A stretch of DNA of 64,000 nt from Warburgia ugandensis. Lineage: Eukaryota; Streptophyta; Magnoliopsida; Canellales; Canellaceae. The stretch is from the NCBI GenBank assembly GCA_035236585.1, contig CP141136.1:31332949-31396948 (forward strand), written 5' to 3'. The position numbers and the translations under genes were made by a program. Under the pieces are notes generated by a model. That model was not told where the DNA came from. It did no database searches and worked only from the letters and a program-made list of their open reading frames with translations. Each line of letters starts with the position of its first letter. Position 1 is the first letter of the stretch. Positions 13,078 through 24,227 of this stretch are shown in pieces.

Positions 13078-15646
13078 TGTGACGACCTGGGTTTTTATAT
13101 GATGCAATTTTGATAAACAGGCAAGATCTCTTGTTTTATAAGTATGAAATGCATGAAAATCATTTGGAAAACAACCTTTCATAAAAACCCTGAGTGTCAA
13201 AACACATTCTCAAATTATCTAGCCATGGCAAAGTTTTAAATCAATATTATTGCCAAGAAAGTGTTAGTCACAGCCCCAGCTATTAGAGGGTAACTATAAC
13301 CAAGTAACATTGAAAGATAAGGTAGGGGTTTACTTACTTGCATTGAGTTTGGGTGTCTCCTAGCACAAGCGTACCTTGCCTTTAAGTATTTACTTTGTGT
13401 CTGAAAAGTGTTGAGGATTGGGTGAGTATATACTATACTCAATAGGAGCCTATCACTACTAGTTTTATAATGCATGAGATGTTTTAAAATCATATGCTCT
13501 TTCAAAACATGTGCATGTCTGAATACTCAAGTTTAATATTGATATCAAAATCCATTGTCAAACTGAAATACTAATGACTTAAAGGATCACATAATCCAAA
13601 ATTGAAAGTATCATATACATACATATATCATAACATTATGATATGCATAAGATGCTTCATGGAATCCAACTCATGGATCTCTAGTATGGTATGGTTGACC
13701 AACCTCATATCATGCCATATGCAATGCACATAAATCATCAAACCATAGGGTCCAAACTATGCCCACAACCTCGCCGCTGTGTGGTCCCTGAGTACCTAAG
13801 GACATAGCGTCATAGCCTCCACGGGGCATATGACACATTGACCCAGTGTCGTGACACTAGTGGTAGCACCCTGTACCACATGCAATCGACGTAGGGACAT
13901 GCCCTTTTTTGGGCATGGTACCCATTCCACCTAGTAGTGGTAGAGGTTGGGTGGCCAACCCAGACCCCTTGGCACAGCACCCACGGGCTTACTAGCCCAA
14001 ATCACATAAGATCAAATAAGCCAAAAACCTCTTTTCAAAACCTGTTCTCTTGGGGTCCCTCACAACTGCTTGGCCCTCTGCACTTCAGCGTCTTTTGGCA
14101 ACCCTCAAGGACATGCAGCTTTTTCCAGAACTTAATGCTTACAAATCATGCGATGTATGCAATAGTTTGCAAAACATATCTATGCACAATGTATATGCAA
14201 TTATTTACAAAACACGTCTATGCATAAAGCATTTATCACATGCATGCTGAATTAAGTCATGCTAAACAGGTCATATACTTAAAACATATGTTCTGAAAAC
14301 AATAATAGTTCTTTTAAAAGAATCTAGTAGTGATAGAGCACTTACCTGGCTAGATTGCGTTAACCCTTTTATCCTCGTACGCTCCTGAACATGGTTTGGG
14401 GACTCAAGGTTAGTTTAGCCTATCTTTTATGGGTTTTAGAGTGGTTGGTCTTATTACTTAAGCATTAGGGGTCCATCCTTATGCCTATGGGTGTCCTAAG
14501 GTCCTAATTGGGGCTTGGTAGCCTCAGTTTTCCAAAGGTCTAGTGGCCACACGCCATCATCCTATTCTAAGGGTCATGTCCACATTTGATTGGGCCTTGA
14601 TCAGGGATTTTATAGTTTGGATGTGTCCGCGTCATTGACACGGATACAACGCCTCTTGCGGCTCCTCAATCGGAGCTCTAGATCTCAAGTTATAAGCGTT
14701 TTAGTGTCGCATGTACATGAGGGTCTCAAGAATGAAAAGACAGAATGCTAGGGCGCTGCGCGTCTGCGTCATGCACCCCGGCTTCCTTAAGGAACGAAGA
14801 AATCCCGTAGCGGTAGTGCGCTGCTCGTCTGCGGCGTGCGCCTCATCGGGCGCGTCTGCAGACGCCCCGGGTTTTCCTGCTCGACTGTCTCTTTTGCGGG
14901 CGCGTCCAGGGACGCGCCCGTTTGGTTTTTCAAACGGGGTCGACGTGGGACGTTCCGATTGGAACGTCTTGTTTGTTGGGGAACCCCGGGCATCCACAGG
15001 ACACCCTGGTTCGACCCTGTCGAACCAGTGTGGCCCAGGGAACATCCCTGGGTCCTTGGTGAGTCTCCAAGGCTCCATTTTACATGGTTTTTCATGCGAA
15101 AACCTAGGGAAATTGTTCTTGGAACTATGGTGAAGATGGGTTTTGAGGGATCTTGAGCATACCTGGCTCGTTGATGGCTTTTTCTCCTTGTTTTCTCCTC
15201 TAGGTCACTGCTCCTCAACGGTTTTTCTTCAACGTTTTGGGCTGCCATTAAAGGCGCCCAAGAGCTCTATTTATAGAGCTATGAGAGGGTTCTGGAGGGG
15301 ACTCTCACTGCCATTCTAGAACCCTTTAGAGGTTGAAGATGAAGGGGTGCCCGTATCAAAACGGGCCCCTGTGTTTTTGCAGGGTAAATTCGTTTTTTAA
15401 TAAAATTATATTTTTGCCCCTGAACTGCAAAGGGCCATAACTTGCTCATTTTAACTCTGTTTTGGGTGATTTTGGTCTCGTTGGATTCCTTTTTTTGAGA
15501 CACATCTAATGGAACTATTTTTAGGACCAAATTCCTAGGTTCAGTCAAGATGAATAGTGAAATGACTAAAATGCCCTTATCTTCAAAAACTGATCTTTTC
15601 ATTGCTTAACTTGGAATTTCAATATTACAAAATTGGAGTCATTACA
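13078..15646 (-). mobile_element. Solo LTR E2 (2569 bp)
   Basis: TGTGACGACC...TCATTACA with a perfect 5-bp target duplication GCATT at 13073-13077 and 15647-15651. It cuts the gag-pol of element A. It is homologous to E3 (38376-41031) and, in reverse, to E1 (165-3104): shared 'gagtatatactatactca' near 13420, 'ccacaacctcgccg' near 13770, and 'cctagtagtggtagagg' near 13930. The promoter side is at the right: minus strand TATAAATAG at 15265-15275 lies about 370 bp from the right end. Positions 14640-15250 are unusually GC- and CpG-rich and generate several overlapping open frames on both strands that I do not consider genes. Confidence 0.92.
15263..15280 (-). promoter_or_regulatory. Palindromic TATA box of solo LTR E2
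   Basis: AGCTCTATTTATAGAGCT is a perfect 18-bp palindrome containing TATAAATA on the minus strand. The GC-rich leader lies downstream in the same direction. The TATA core on both strands could in principle serve both directions; orientation is set by LTR homology. Confidence 0.55.
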
Positions 15647-15651
15647 GCATT

Positions 15652-18148
15652 AACTTTCTCTATTAATGAATTCTCATTAAACTCATTAAAATGGGCCAAA
15701 TAGGCCTCAAGTGGGTCTAATAAGGAAGGTGATTAAAACTGATCTTACACACTTGAATCGATCATGTTGATACTATACAGTCGTCAGTGGTTACACTAGG
15801 TTGCTGACTGATATTGAAGATGTTTAGCTCTAATGTCATATTGCCAAAGGATAGTTTCATGACACCTTTTCTACAGTTGATTAAGCATTGAACATAGCCA
15901 AAAGTGGTCATCATAGGATGACTTGTATTTCATTCTTCTCATTCACCACTAGTTGTGTATCTAAAACTAGAAAATCTATAAAGAAGAAAAATTGTTCTTC
16001 CTAGACTCACACATATCCTCTATCACCCCTCTTAGTATTTTTATAGAACGATCAGCTAGTTGGAGTGTAGTATATATAGGTTTCAATTTACCCAGACCTA
16101 ATTGTTCTTATACCGAATATGGTAGTAGGTTCACATTAGATCCCAAATCAAGCAAGGCTTGGTTAATCTTATGGTTGCAAAAAATCAAGTAAGAGTGGGA
16201 CAACCTAGATCTTTGTACTTTGGTGGTGCATGATGTTGAAAAATAGAACTCACCTGTTCAGTCAAAAATGCCTTCTTTTGGACATTTAGTTTTCTCTTTA
16301 TGATACATAAGTCTTTTAAGAATTTGGCATATGATGAGATTTGTTTTATTGCATTTAATGTAGGTATGTTGATCTTGACTTGGTTAAAAATCTCTAAAAT
16401 CTTATCATTAGAGGAAGACTTTGGAGCTTGACGCAACCTTCGAGGAAATGGAGCAGGTATAGGACATGGGTCAATAGGTGAAGCAGGGTCCTTCTGTTTA
16501 GAGTTTTCTTTAACTTTTGTGAATTTTTCTACATTTTTAATCTTTTGGGCTCATCTTTCTCAATTCTTTTACCACTCTTAAGAATGGTAACAACCTTAGT
16601 CTGTTCCATGGTAGAGCTAGATGATTCATTAGATGCATTAGTGCTAACCGCATGTACTTCCTTAGGGTTTGCTTATGGTTGAGCTGGGAACTTTATTTTT
16701 TTCATACTTTGCATCTATTGACTTATCATGTTATTTATTTCATTCATAGATTGGTTGGTTTGTTTCAATTAGGCTTCTAATTGTGAAATTTTCCTCTCCT
16801 GGTTTTGAACGTGTTGATTCTTATTATCCTCTACATGCATTTTGGGTGGGGGCAAGTAAAGTCCAGAAGAAGGTGGTTGATGAGTTTAGTATGGTAGGGT
16901 AAGAAGTCCTTGGTTTTGTTGATGAGGTTGATATGGTCCTAATTGTGGAACATTGGCAGTAGGTCCATTTTTCCAACTAAAATTTGGATGGTTTCTCTAG
17001 TTGGGGTTATAAGTTTCTGAATATGGGGAGAAAGGTCTTTTATCCGTATTAAGTGCATTACCCTGATCATAAAGTACCTCTTAGAATGCCAGAATGGTAG
17101 GACATAAGATTGGTGTTACTTTCTCAGATGTTATGCACTTGTTCTTCTTTATTTGAGTTTTTCTTTTCCATTTCTATGCTTCTACTTTTCTTGATAGGGA
17201 TGCTACTCTAGCATTGATTTCATCTTTTTCAGACATGGCATACATGCCTCCCTTAGCATGGGTGTTATTGGGCTTAGTTCTATTTATATGTTCTATTCTT
17301 TCTGAGTCAACCCAGGTCTCTACACTTTCAGCTAACCATTCCAAGTACTTCTCCACCTCATTTAGTTGTTTGTTCAGAAAGTTACCATTGCACATCATTT
17401 CTACGAACTAGTGCATGTCAAAATTAAGTCCTTCATAAAAGAAGCTAATGATATGCCATTGTTCATAGCCATGATGTGGGCAAGTGAGTAGTAGATCTTT
17501 GAACCTTTCCCAACATTGGTAGAATAATTCTTTATCCTTCTAGGTAAAGTTCATTATCTTACAGTGAAGTGTATTTGTTTTATGCGTAGGGAAATTTTTT
17601 TTTCAAGAATTCCCTAGTCATTTCATTTCAAGTTCTTGTGGAACTTATTAGCAATGCATTAAACTACATTTTTGCCTTTTGCTTTAAAGAGAAAGGAAAA
17701 TTTTTAAGCCTAACAGTATCAAGACTTATATTTGTGTTCTTTGGGTACTACATACCTCATTAAATTCTTTAAGGTGCAAGTAAGGAATCTCACTGTCTAA
17801 ACCATGGAATTTGGGAAGTTATTAGATTACTCCCATTTTTAATTCTAACACACTGGCATTTTGAGAAAGAATGACACAAGATGGAGTACTGGTGCATGTA
17901 GGCTGAAGGTAGTCTTTCAAAGTTTGACCACGAAAGTTTTGATAACCCTCATTATTATCCCCATTTTCACTCTATTGGTCTCATTCCCTATTATTATTTC
18001 TTCTCTAATCTCTATTTGGTTGATGATTATTCCTCCTTGGTGGAGGTTGATATTCATCATCCATTAGGGGTGGCGGGTCCTCATTTATGATGAGTGGAGG
18101 CCCTTGACTACCATGGGGTGAATTACCCCTTGAGTGTAGATCAGTCAT
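15652..18148 (-). pseudogene. Athila/Tat-like gag and aspartic protease (element A)
   Basis: Gag would package element RNA, and the protease would cut the gag-pol polyprotein. The start chosen is the ATG at 18148, opening MTDLHSRGNS and a Pro/Asn-rich N-terminus. Gag core near 17560-17170 shows CWERFKDLL, FFYEGLN and CNGNFLNK, characteristic of Athila/Tat gag. The protease at about 16185-16000 has LLDLGSNVNLLP, then YEQLGLGKLKP and LQLADRSIK; DLGS stands where the catalytic Asp-Ser/Thr-Gly lies. Further on, MKLSFGNMTLELNIFN (about 15860-15810) matches the segment following protease. Many stops and frameshifts break the frame. E2 then interrupts the gene before the linker at 13077. Clearly non-functional. 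Confidence 0.8.
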
Positions 18149-19355
18149 TGATATAATCTAATCTTATTGTATGTCTTTTTGGTTGTACTTGACTAATTTT
18201 CCAGTTTTGTCACTTCTCCAAAAGTGCCAACAATGGAAGCTTCTACTTCTTTTTGTTTTTTCTTTTTTTGCTTCTTTTTTTTTAAGTTGGGAATACTAAA
18301 TTAAATGATGCAACCTAACTTCTAGAATGATGCACAATCAAATAATCCTAAGGCTAATAAGCATCACTATTTTGACTCTCTTGAATTTGTGTGGGGACGA
18401 TGCTTTTTTATTAGCCTAATATAGTGCTCTTCCTCTCTTTCAAATTTGACTACTGCTTACTAGTTGGGTTTTATGCTAAGGTGGTTAATACAATCCTCGT
18501 GTAAGGAGGTGTTTAGACCTCAACAAATGTCAACGGAAGGCATGTGAAAATTACTTGGATTTTAAGACACCCAATATAACCACAGTACTCAAAAGCCATT
18601 GGAGTGACAATAGATCACGTCTTATTAAGAGGGTCCTACAAGCATGTGATGTCCTATAGGTCTTCTAATTGATTTTAGATTAATTTGAAAGGTAGGGTTA
18701 TGCACTTGAGGTGATTATCCTAGGTGGGCTTAGAGATGGTAATTAAATCCACCCTTGATCTTGTGGCTCAGGTGCCCTTACTAATTAATTTTCATACTCC
18801 ATGGTAGTTCGATCAACATATAAATCACCTTAAGGCATTAAACATGCCTTAAGAATGCAATTAAAATAGTAAACTAATGCAAAACCCTAAAAATACAACA
18901 ATGCTTTCTATATGTAGTTACACTACCAAACAATGCAAATGCAAACCCTACTTTAGGAAATAAAGGAGTGAGAGAACTTATAGTGGGGTTTCTGATGAAG
19001 ATCAAGTGTGGGTGACCTTATCCCACACTTGCCTTGTATTATACAACCCTTTTAAAATTAAAATTAAAATTAAAATTAAAATTAAAATTGCAAATTACAA
19101 ATATCATCATTACAAGATTCACTCAAAAGAAAAGGAAACTCCTATTCTAAGAAAGTAGGGAAATTTTGATTTTGATGAAGATCCACTTTCCATTTTCTTG
19201 AAAAAGAAAGATAGAAATAAGTGCCAAATTCAGGAAACATGGTGATTATCCACTAAAAAAATTTGAAAAATGCACCTAAAATGATTAAAGTATGCAATTC
19301 CCAAATTTTTTTTTTTTTGGTTTTTAATTAAATTTTATGAAAACTCCATTGAGGG
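18149..19355 (-). other. 5' leader of element A
   Basis: Untranslated leader between the PBS and gag ATG of element A. It includes a short AAAATT array (19051-19089). No gene is seen. Confidence 0.6.
19051..19089. repeat. (AAAATT)n short tandem repeat, about 6 units
   Basis: Six near-perfect 6-bp units in the leader of element A. Confidence 0.9.
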
Positions 19356-19374
19356 TCCCCAACAAAGGCCCCCA
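19356..19374 (-). other. Primer-binding site of element A
   Basis: Minus strand reads TGGGGGCCTTTGTTGGGGA six bases inside the LTR end, preceded by 'caagttttt' and followed by 'ccctcaatggag'. The context matches the Athila-type PBS TGGCGCCGTTGCCGGGGA with mutations mainly at former CG positions. Confidence 0.65.
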
Positions 19375-19380
19375 AAAACT

Positions 19381-21718
19381 TGTTGGTGTTTTTCTACAAG
19401 TGCACGGGCTATTGTAGTATAGTTAATGCAAGGGGACTCGACTTAAAAAGTCAAAATTTTAGTAAAATTTAATTATCTAAAATTAAAAATAAATTACTAA
19501 AATTAGAATCGAGGTTCAAATCTAATGAAATTCTAAAAATTACAGAATTTCTAGTTGCAAAAAGAAAGAAAATAAACCAAATAACAAGGAAAAAAACTAC
19601 TTCCCTAGCTTAATCACTATTAATTTCTTCAAATATGGTCATCTTGAAGTTGATTAGCCTTCATAAATGTCTTCAGCATGTCCTTGATTAAAGATCTGCT
19701 AGTTGGATTTATCAGATTCCTCAAAATTGTAAAGATCTAGAGTAATTTGTGATTTTGAGATTTGGACAGTCTAGATCAAGTTCTTGATTTTAGATTAAAG
19801 ATCAAAGACATTAATTAAGTTCACGGATGTCCTAAGAATAAAATTGAAAAGTAGATAAGAAATAGAGGAGAAATTGAGAGTTTTTGTTGTTAAGGTTAAC
19901 CTGTTGATTGGGTTAAACCTTAATTGATCTGATTTGGATTGGGCTGCTCCTAGATAAATGAAACACAGACAAAATAAAACTGGAATAAATAGGGGTACAG
20001 AAGTAATTAAGAAGAGGATAGAAATTTAATTAAAAATAAAGTGCAAAGGGCAAAATTGGAATTTAAACAAAAATTAGAATTAAAATGACAAAAAAAAGTT
20101 GGGAACCCCATCGGAGAAGAAGTCAGAGGAGATAAGGAAGAGGGACGAGGAGTAAGATGGGGAAGAGGGAGAAAATGAGGGAAATAGGAAAAACCCGATC
20201 TTGGGTTTCCTCTTTTTAGCTGACTGGAGATGAACAGATGAGTGGAGAGTGAAGAAGATGCTAGTGCTAGGAGCTCTGGTGATGGAGGTCAGACCGATGT
20301 GACAGATGAAATGGGGAGCTTGGCTGATGGACGTTGATGGTGTCAAGGGAGTTGGTGCCTGGGTCTACACGATGGAGCATACGACGAGTTCTAATGCATT
20401 AAAGGATGGAGAAGAACGAGCAGAATGGTGGAGATATGAGGCAAAAGAGATGGGGAAGTGTGCTAGTTGGTGTGTTAATGGGTACTGGCCGATGCATGTG
20501 GGAACAAAGAAAGGGGGAAGCACAGAGGGAGGAAAGGAGGGTACCAGGTAGGGGAAGCCAAAGAAGTAGATGAGTAGAGGAGGAGGGAGAAAGTGAGACA
20601 GAGGGGAGAACTGGGATGCCAGTACTGGACTGGTGCGACTAGAAAGAGGAGCAGAGTAGAGGGAACGTGGGGTGGCTGTGCTGGGACTGGTATGGTGCAA
20701 TTAAGGGAGCTAAGCAATCTGGTGCGGCCTAGGAATTAGAGGAGGTGAGAAGTAGCAGAGGAGAAGGAGAGGGATATAAGAGAGGGTAGACAAGGTGGAG
20801 TGATGCAGAGAGGGATGAGATAGGGAGTGGGAATGCTGGCATTGAGAGATGAGGAACAGAGGAGAGGCAGTGAAGGGAAGAGAGAGAGAGAGATGGAAAG
20901 AATGGGTAGGCGAGAAAGATAGGGGAAGTGGGAGCAGGCCGGGGCGATGAGCGACAAAGAGAGGAAGACGGTTAGTGACAAACAAAGGGGAAGAAGAGGG
21001 AGATCAAGTGAGAGAATAGTATAAGAGAGAGAGAGAGAGAGCAGAGAGAGGGTGCAGTGTGGAGTAAAGAACGAGAGATAGAGAGAAAGGTGAGGAAACG
21101 AAGGGAGAGGAAAGTGTAGGTTGCTTGCCTCTTATGATGATCCAGCCCAAGGGGGATGAGAGGAGAGAAAATAAGAGAGAAGTGGGAGAGAGACCTTTCA
21201 ATTGCCCTATACAACCAGCCTAATAGAGGGGTTAGTTTCCTCTTTTCAAAGTAGCCAAAATGGGAAGGACGTGGTGGTTGGTGGTTTCCTCTCCTTAAAG
21301 CTCACTACCTTCTAAATTGGTTTTCCACTTTTCTTCTAACTTAGTTTCCTCCATGGAGACTTCCAACTAGGGGGACTTTCCATATCTTCCTTCAACACAA
21401 AGTTTCTTTTAAGGAGTCATTCCATCTGCACCATTAATGCTTGATGGGTGATCTGTAACATTGATCCTTGATCTTAGCCATCCATGCCCCTTTCGATTGA
21501 TCTGCAAAATAAAAGACCAAATTAGAGTCATCCAAACCATACATTAAGCATCTGATAAGCTTTAATGATCATCTGACTGATGATTTTGACAAATTAATGA
21601 TTAGATGGTCAATTGGAGCTAAATTCAAAATCAAACTAAATTTTGCAAATTTGAACGGTTAGATGATATAAGTGAATGTTAAATTATGGGTATTTGGACT
21701 AAAATTGAACACTTAACA
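19381..21718 (-). repeat. 5' LTR of Athila/Tat-like element A
   Basis: On the minus strand the LTR begins about TGTGTTAAGTG at 21718-21720 and ends ...CACCAACA at 19381, directly before the PBS. The terminal block 'aagtcgagtcccct...actacaatagcccgtgcacttg' is shared with the LTRs ending at 27717 (minus) and 62917 (plus). Positions 20100-21230 are strongly purine-rich on the plus strand (pyrimidine-rich leader on the sense strand), which yields long Ser/Leu/Pro-rich false open frames. Length about 2.34 kb. Confidence 0.7.
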
Positions 21719-21719
21719 C

Positions 21720-22321
21720 ACTACCACTCAATAATATGACTATTTTTAAAAGTTTAATACATCTCTTGATTTTTAGTTGTGTTGAGATGATCGATTTATT
21801 AGATGTATCCATCTTATCTTGCACATACAAATGATTTTTGGTGTTTTAGACTAGCTTAGGAATTTCCTACTTGAGTAGTAGCACTCACCCCAAAAAAATA
21901 TTTTGGTGAAACATTCAGGGACTAGTTCTATTTTGGTGAGCTGGAGGACTTAATGACCAATGGATAAGAAGTATGACAAATGTCTTAAAACTAAGTTTAA
22001 TTTCAGTAGTTACTTCTTTAGTTGACATTTTCTGTTGTTGATGAACATGTAACAGAATGATAAGAATTCTTTCATATGAAATGCATGGTTTAATTTAGTT
22101 TATATAGGCTCTAACCAGTGGGTACTATTAGTGCCCACTTTATACACTTGTTTTAATTATATGAGAAGTTTTTGAAGTGACACCTAAGCTCAAAGAGCAA
22201 TTTAGAAAGTCAATGTGTAATATGTTTTCTACATGTTTTTTAAAATTAATTTTCAAGGATATTTTCATGTTTTCTAAATGAATTTAAAAAAAAACTATTT
22301 TTGAAAATCTAGGTTGTAATA
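21720..22321 (+). repeat. 3' portion of the 5' LTR of gypsy element B
   Basis: Homologous to the last ~600 bp of the LTR at 44324-47621: 'atacatctcttgatt.ttag', 'taggaattt/ctc.tacttgag', 'gaaacattcagggactagttc.attttggtgag', 'tagttgacattt'. It ends just before a PBS. The rest of this LTR is missing to the left, where element A begins, so A probably inserted into it or truncated it. Confidence 0.75.
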
Positions 22322-22323
22322 GT

Positions 22324-22338
22324 TGGTATTAGTGCACA
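22324..22338 (+). other. Primer-binding site of element B
   Basis: TTGGTATTAGTGCAC, two bases after the LTR end, resembles the TGGTATCAGAGC complement of the initiator methionine tRNA 3' end used by many plant gypsy and copia elements. Confidence 0.6.
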
Positions 22339-22342
22339 AATT

Positions 22343-23802
22343 TATACTGTTGATGGCCAAATAACTATGAAACCATACGAGTCAACAATAAGAAAACAAG
22401 TCCTAGATCCACTAGATTACGCAAGTAGAAAAACTCATTAGATCTTTTCTCTGTTGAAAATTTAGATACGCCAAAGAGACATAGAATCAATATTTAATTA
22501 CCCAAAGCTGAATTCACATCCACTGGGGCATAGGAGAGTACTGAGGCTTGGAGTGATGTGGTAGAAGGCATCATAGAGATTCTCCTTCAGAGGATGAAGC
22601 AACGTTTGCAGCCTCTAAGTTAGGTGAGCCATTGGAGGGGACCAGAGTGGAAGGAATAGAGATAAAGGGTGACACCTTATTGGAGTGATTCAAGAAGATT
22701 TCTCCTAAGTTTACCACCAAGGAGGGGCTGGAGTTTGTAGAGACATGCCTATATGAGATAGAAAATATTTTCAAGGTGATGAAAGTGCTTAAGGACAGAT
22801 AGGTGGAAGTGGCTACCTTTGTGATGATGGGAGAGACCTTCTACTGGTGGCCTACAACTAAGAGGGCTTACTTTAGTGACATGAAGGAGACTTAATGGCA
22901 TGAATTCAAGATCATGTTCGTCTATAAGTACTTTCTCCTACACGTCCATGAGTAGAAGAAGCAAGAATTTTTAAGTTTGGTGCAAGGTTCAATGAAAATG
23001 GAACAATATGAGAACACTATGATGGTTTGCACTTGAGGTTTCTCCTACTAAGCAACAAGTAGCCTCGAAGTTTGTAAGAGGGCTATGATACAGTCTACAT
23101 AGCTAGATATTGATAGCTCAGCCTTCCGCTCTATCTAAGGTAGTAGAATTGGCCACTATTTTGGAGCAAGAACACTAGGAGTCCCAGAAAGATCGTGAGA
23201 AGATTGGTGGATAGAAGCACATCTAGAAAGGCAAAAAGCCTACTATAATGACCAAATTTACTATGCCTCAGCGATAAACATTTAATAACTTCAAGATGAA
23301 AGAGAATGGTAATATGCGGTGCTCAAGTTGCAAGCGATATCACCCCAAAAAACCTTGCAATCATTAACGATAGCATTGCTTCAAGTGCAATGAGCAAGAA
23401 CATTTCATCCATGATTGCCCTAAATTAAAGGACTAGTAGCCTCCACAAGAATCAGTTCCAAGGAGTCAGGGAAGAATCTTTGCATTGATAATAGAGTAGG
23501 GTCACACTTCAAATGCATTTGTGGAAGGTAGACTTCTAATTTTTGGTAGACATGCTAGAATGTTACACCCTAGATCCACACATTCCCTCATATCTTAAGA
23601 ATTTACGTCATCTATGGATTGTACTACACATAAATTGGGTTTTTGCTTAGAGATTAGTAACCCAGTAGGAGAGCTGATGATGGCACAAGGATTTCTTTAA
23701 GATGTGTCAATATGTTATCAAACAAGGAACTTAGTGTTGATCTAGTTCTCTTGAGTATGACAGACTTGGATATCATCTTGGGCATGGATTGGCAGCACAA
23801 CA
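22343..23802 (+). pseudogene. gag and protease of gypsy element B
   Basis: Gag part: WHEFKIMFVYKYF near 22900 and KKQEFLSLVQGSMKMEQYE near 22958-23014, matching the chromovirus gag core that reads 'F...YFP...R..K..EFL.L.QG.MTV..YE'. A CCHC zinc knuckle CFKCNEQEHFIHDC lies at about 23379-23420. A weak protease relic follows (NAFVEGRLLI near 23517, THSLIS near 23577 where D[ST]GATHSFIS is expected), then DLDIILGMDW near 23764, the usual end of the protease domain. Many stops and frameshifts. It stops where LTR F1 is inserted at 23803. Confidence 0.75.
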
Positions 23803-24207
23803 TGTAATACCCGTTAATTTTAAATTTTGGAAAATGCATAATTTCATGAAATTTTGGAATTTTGTGAAAATTGAGGAATTGAGAATTTTAAAATTTTAGA
23901 AATGAAATCATGAGCTAAAACCTCAATATTTGAAATGTACTCAAGAAATGGAATTCAACGCCACTAAAAATGCTAAAAACGGAGATCAGAGAAAAAGTGA
24001 CTAATTATTCTAATTTTCCTATTTAATTAAATAAATAGAAGGGGTGGTAGAATGGTAAATTCACAGGTGAGGCCCACGAAAATCAGGCACTAAAATTGAG
24101 AGTTGATTGGCACTTATTAGGTAAGGTGATGATTACCAGCCATCAATGCTGGTAATCATTTCAGGAAATAAAAAAATTGAATTTAAATAAAATAATATTT
24201 ATGGGGG

Positions 24208-24227
24208 GACTTTAAATGCGCCTCCCC
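24208..24227 (+). promoter_or_regulatory. TATA-like core of LTR F1
   Basis: GACTTTAAATGCGCCTCCCC is identical in F2 at 53911-53930, about 385-405 bp from the LTR start in both. Conservation amid diverged flanks suggests the LTR core promoter. Confidence 0.5.

Larger units (their letters stand above)
10566..21718 (-). mobile_element. Athila/Tat-like Ty3/gypsy element A, internally deleted
   Basis: Read on the minus strand: 5' LTR (21718-19381), PBS (19374-19356), gag start at 18148, gag and aspartic protease to about 15652, protease-RT linker at 13077-12724, then the 3' noncoding region with the family motifs near 12300 and 12210, and the first bases of a 3' LTR (10588-10566, sharing 'ttaagtgttcaattttagtcc' with the 5' LTR start). 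RT, RNase H and integrase are missing, lost by a deletion near 12660-12724. Solo LTR E2 is inserted in the coding part. Non-autonomous remnant. Confidence 0.7.

Noticed and set aside
14701..15248. Overlapping 106-153-codon frames on both strands
   Set aside because: They lie in the GC-rich leader of solo LTR E2, where few stop codons are expected, and show no domain.
20080..21214. Ser/Leu/Pro-rich frames up to 111 codons
   Set aside because: They follow the pyrimidine-rich leader of the element A LTR; composition explains them.
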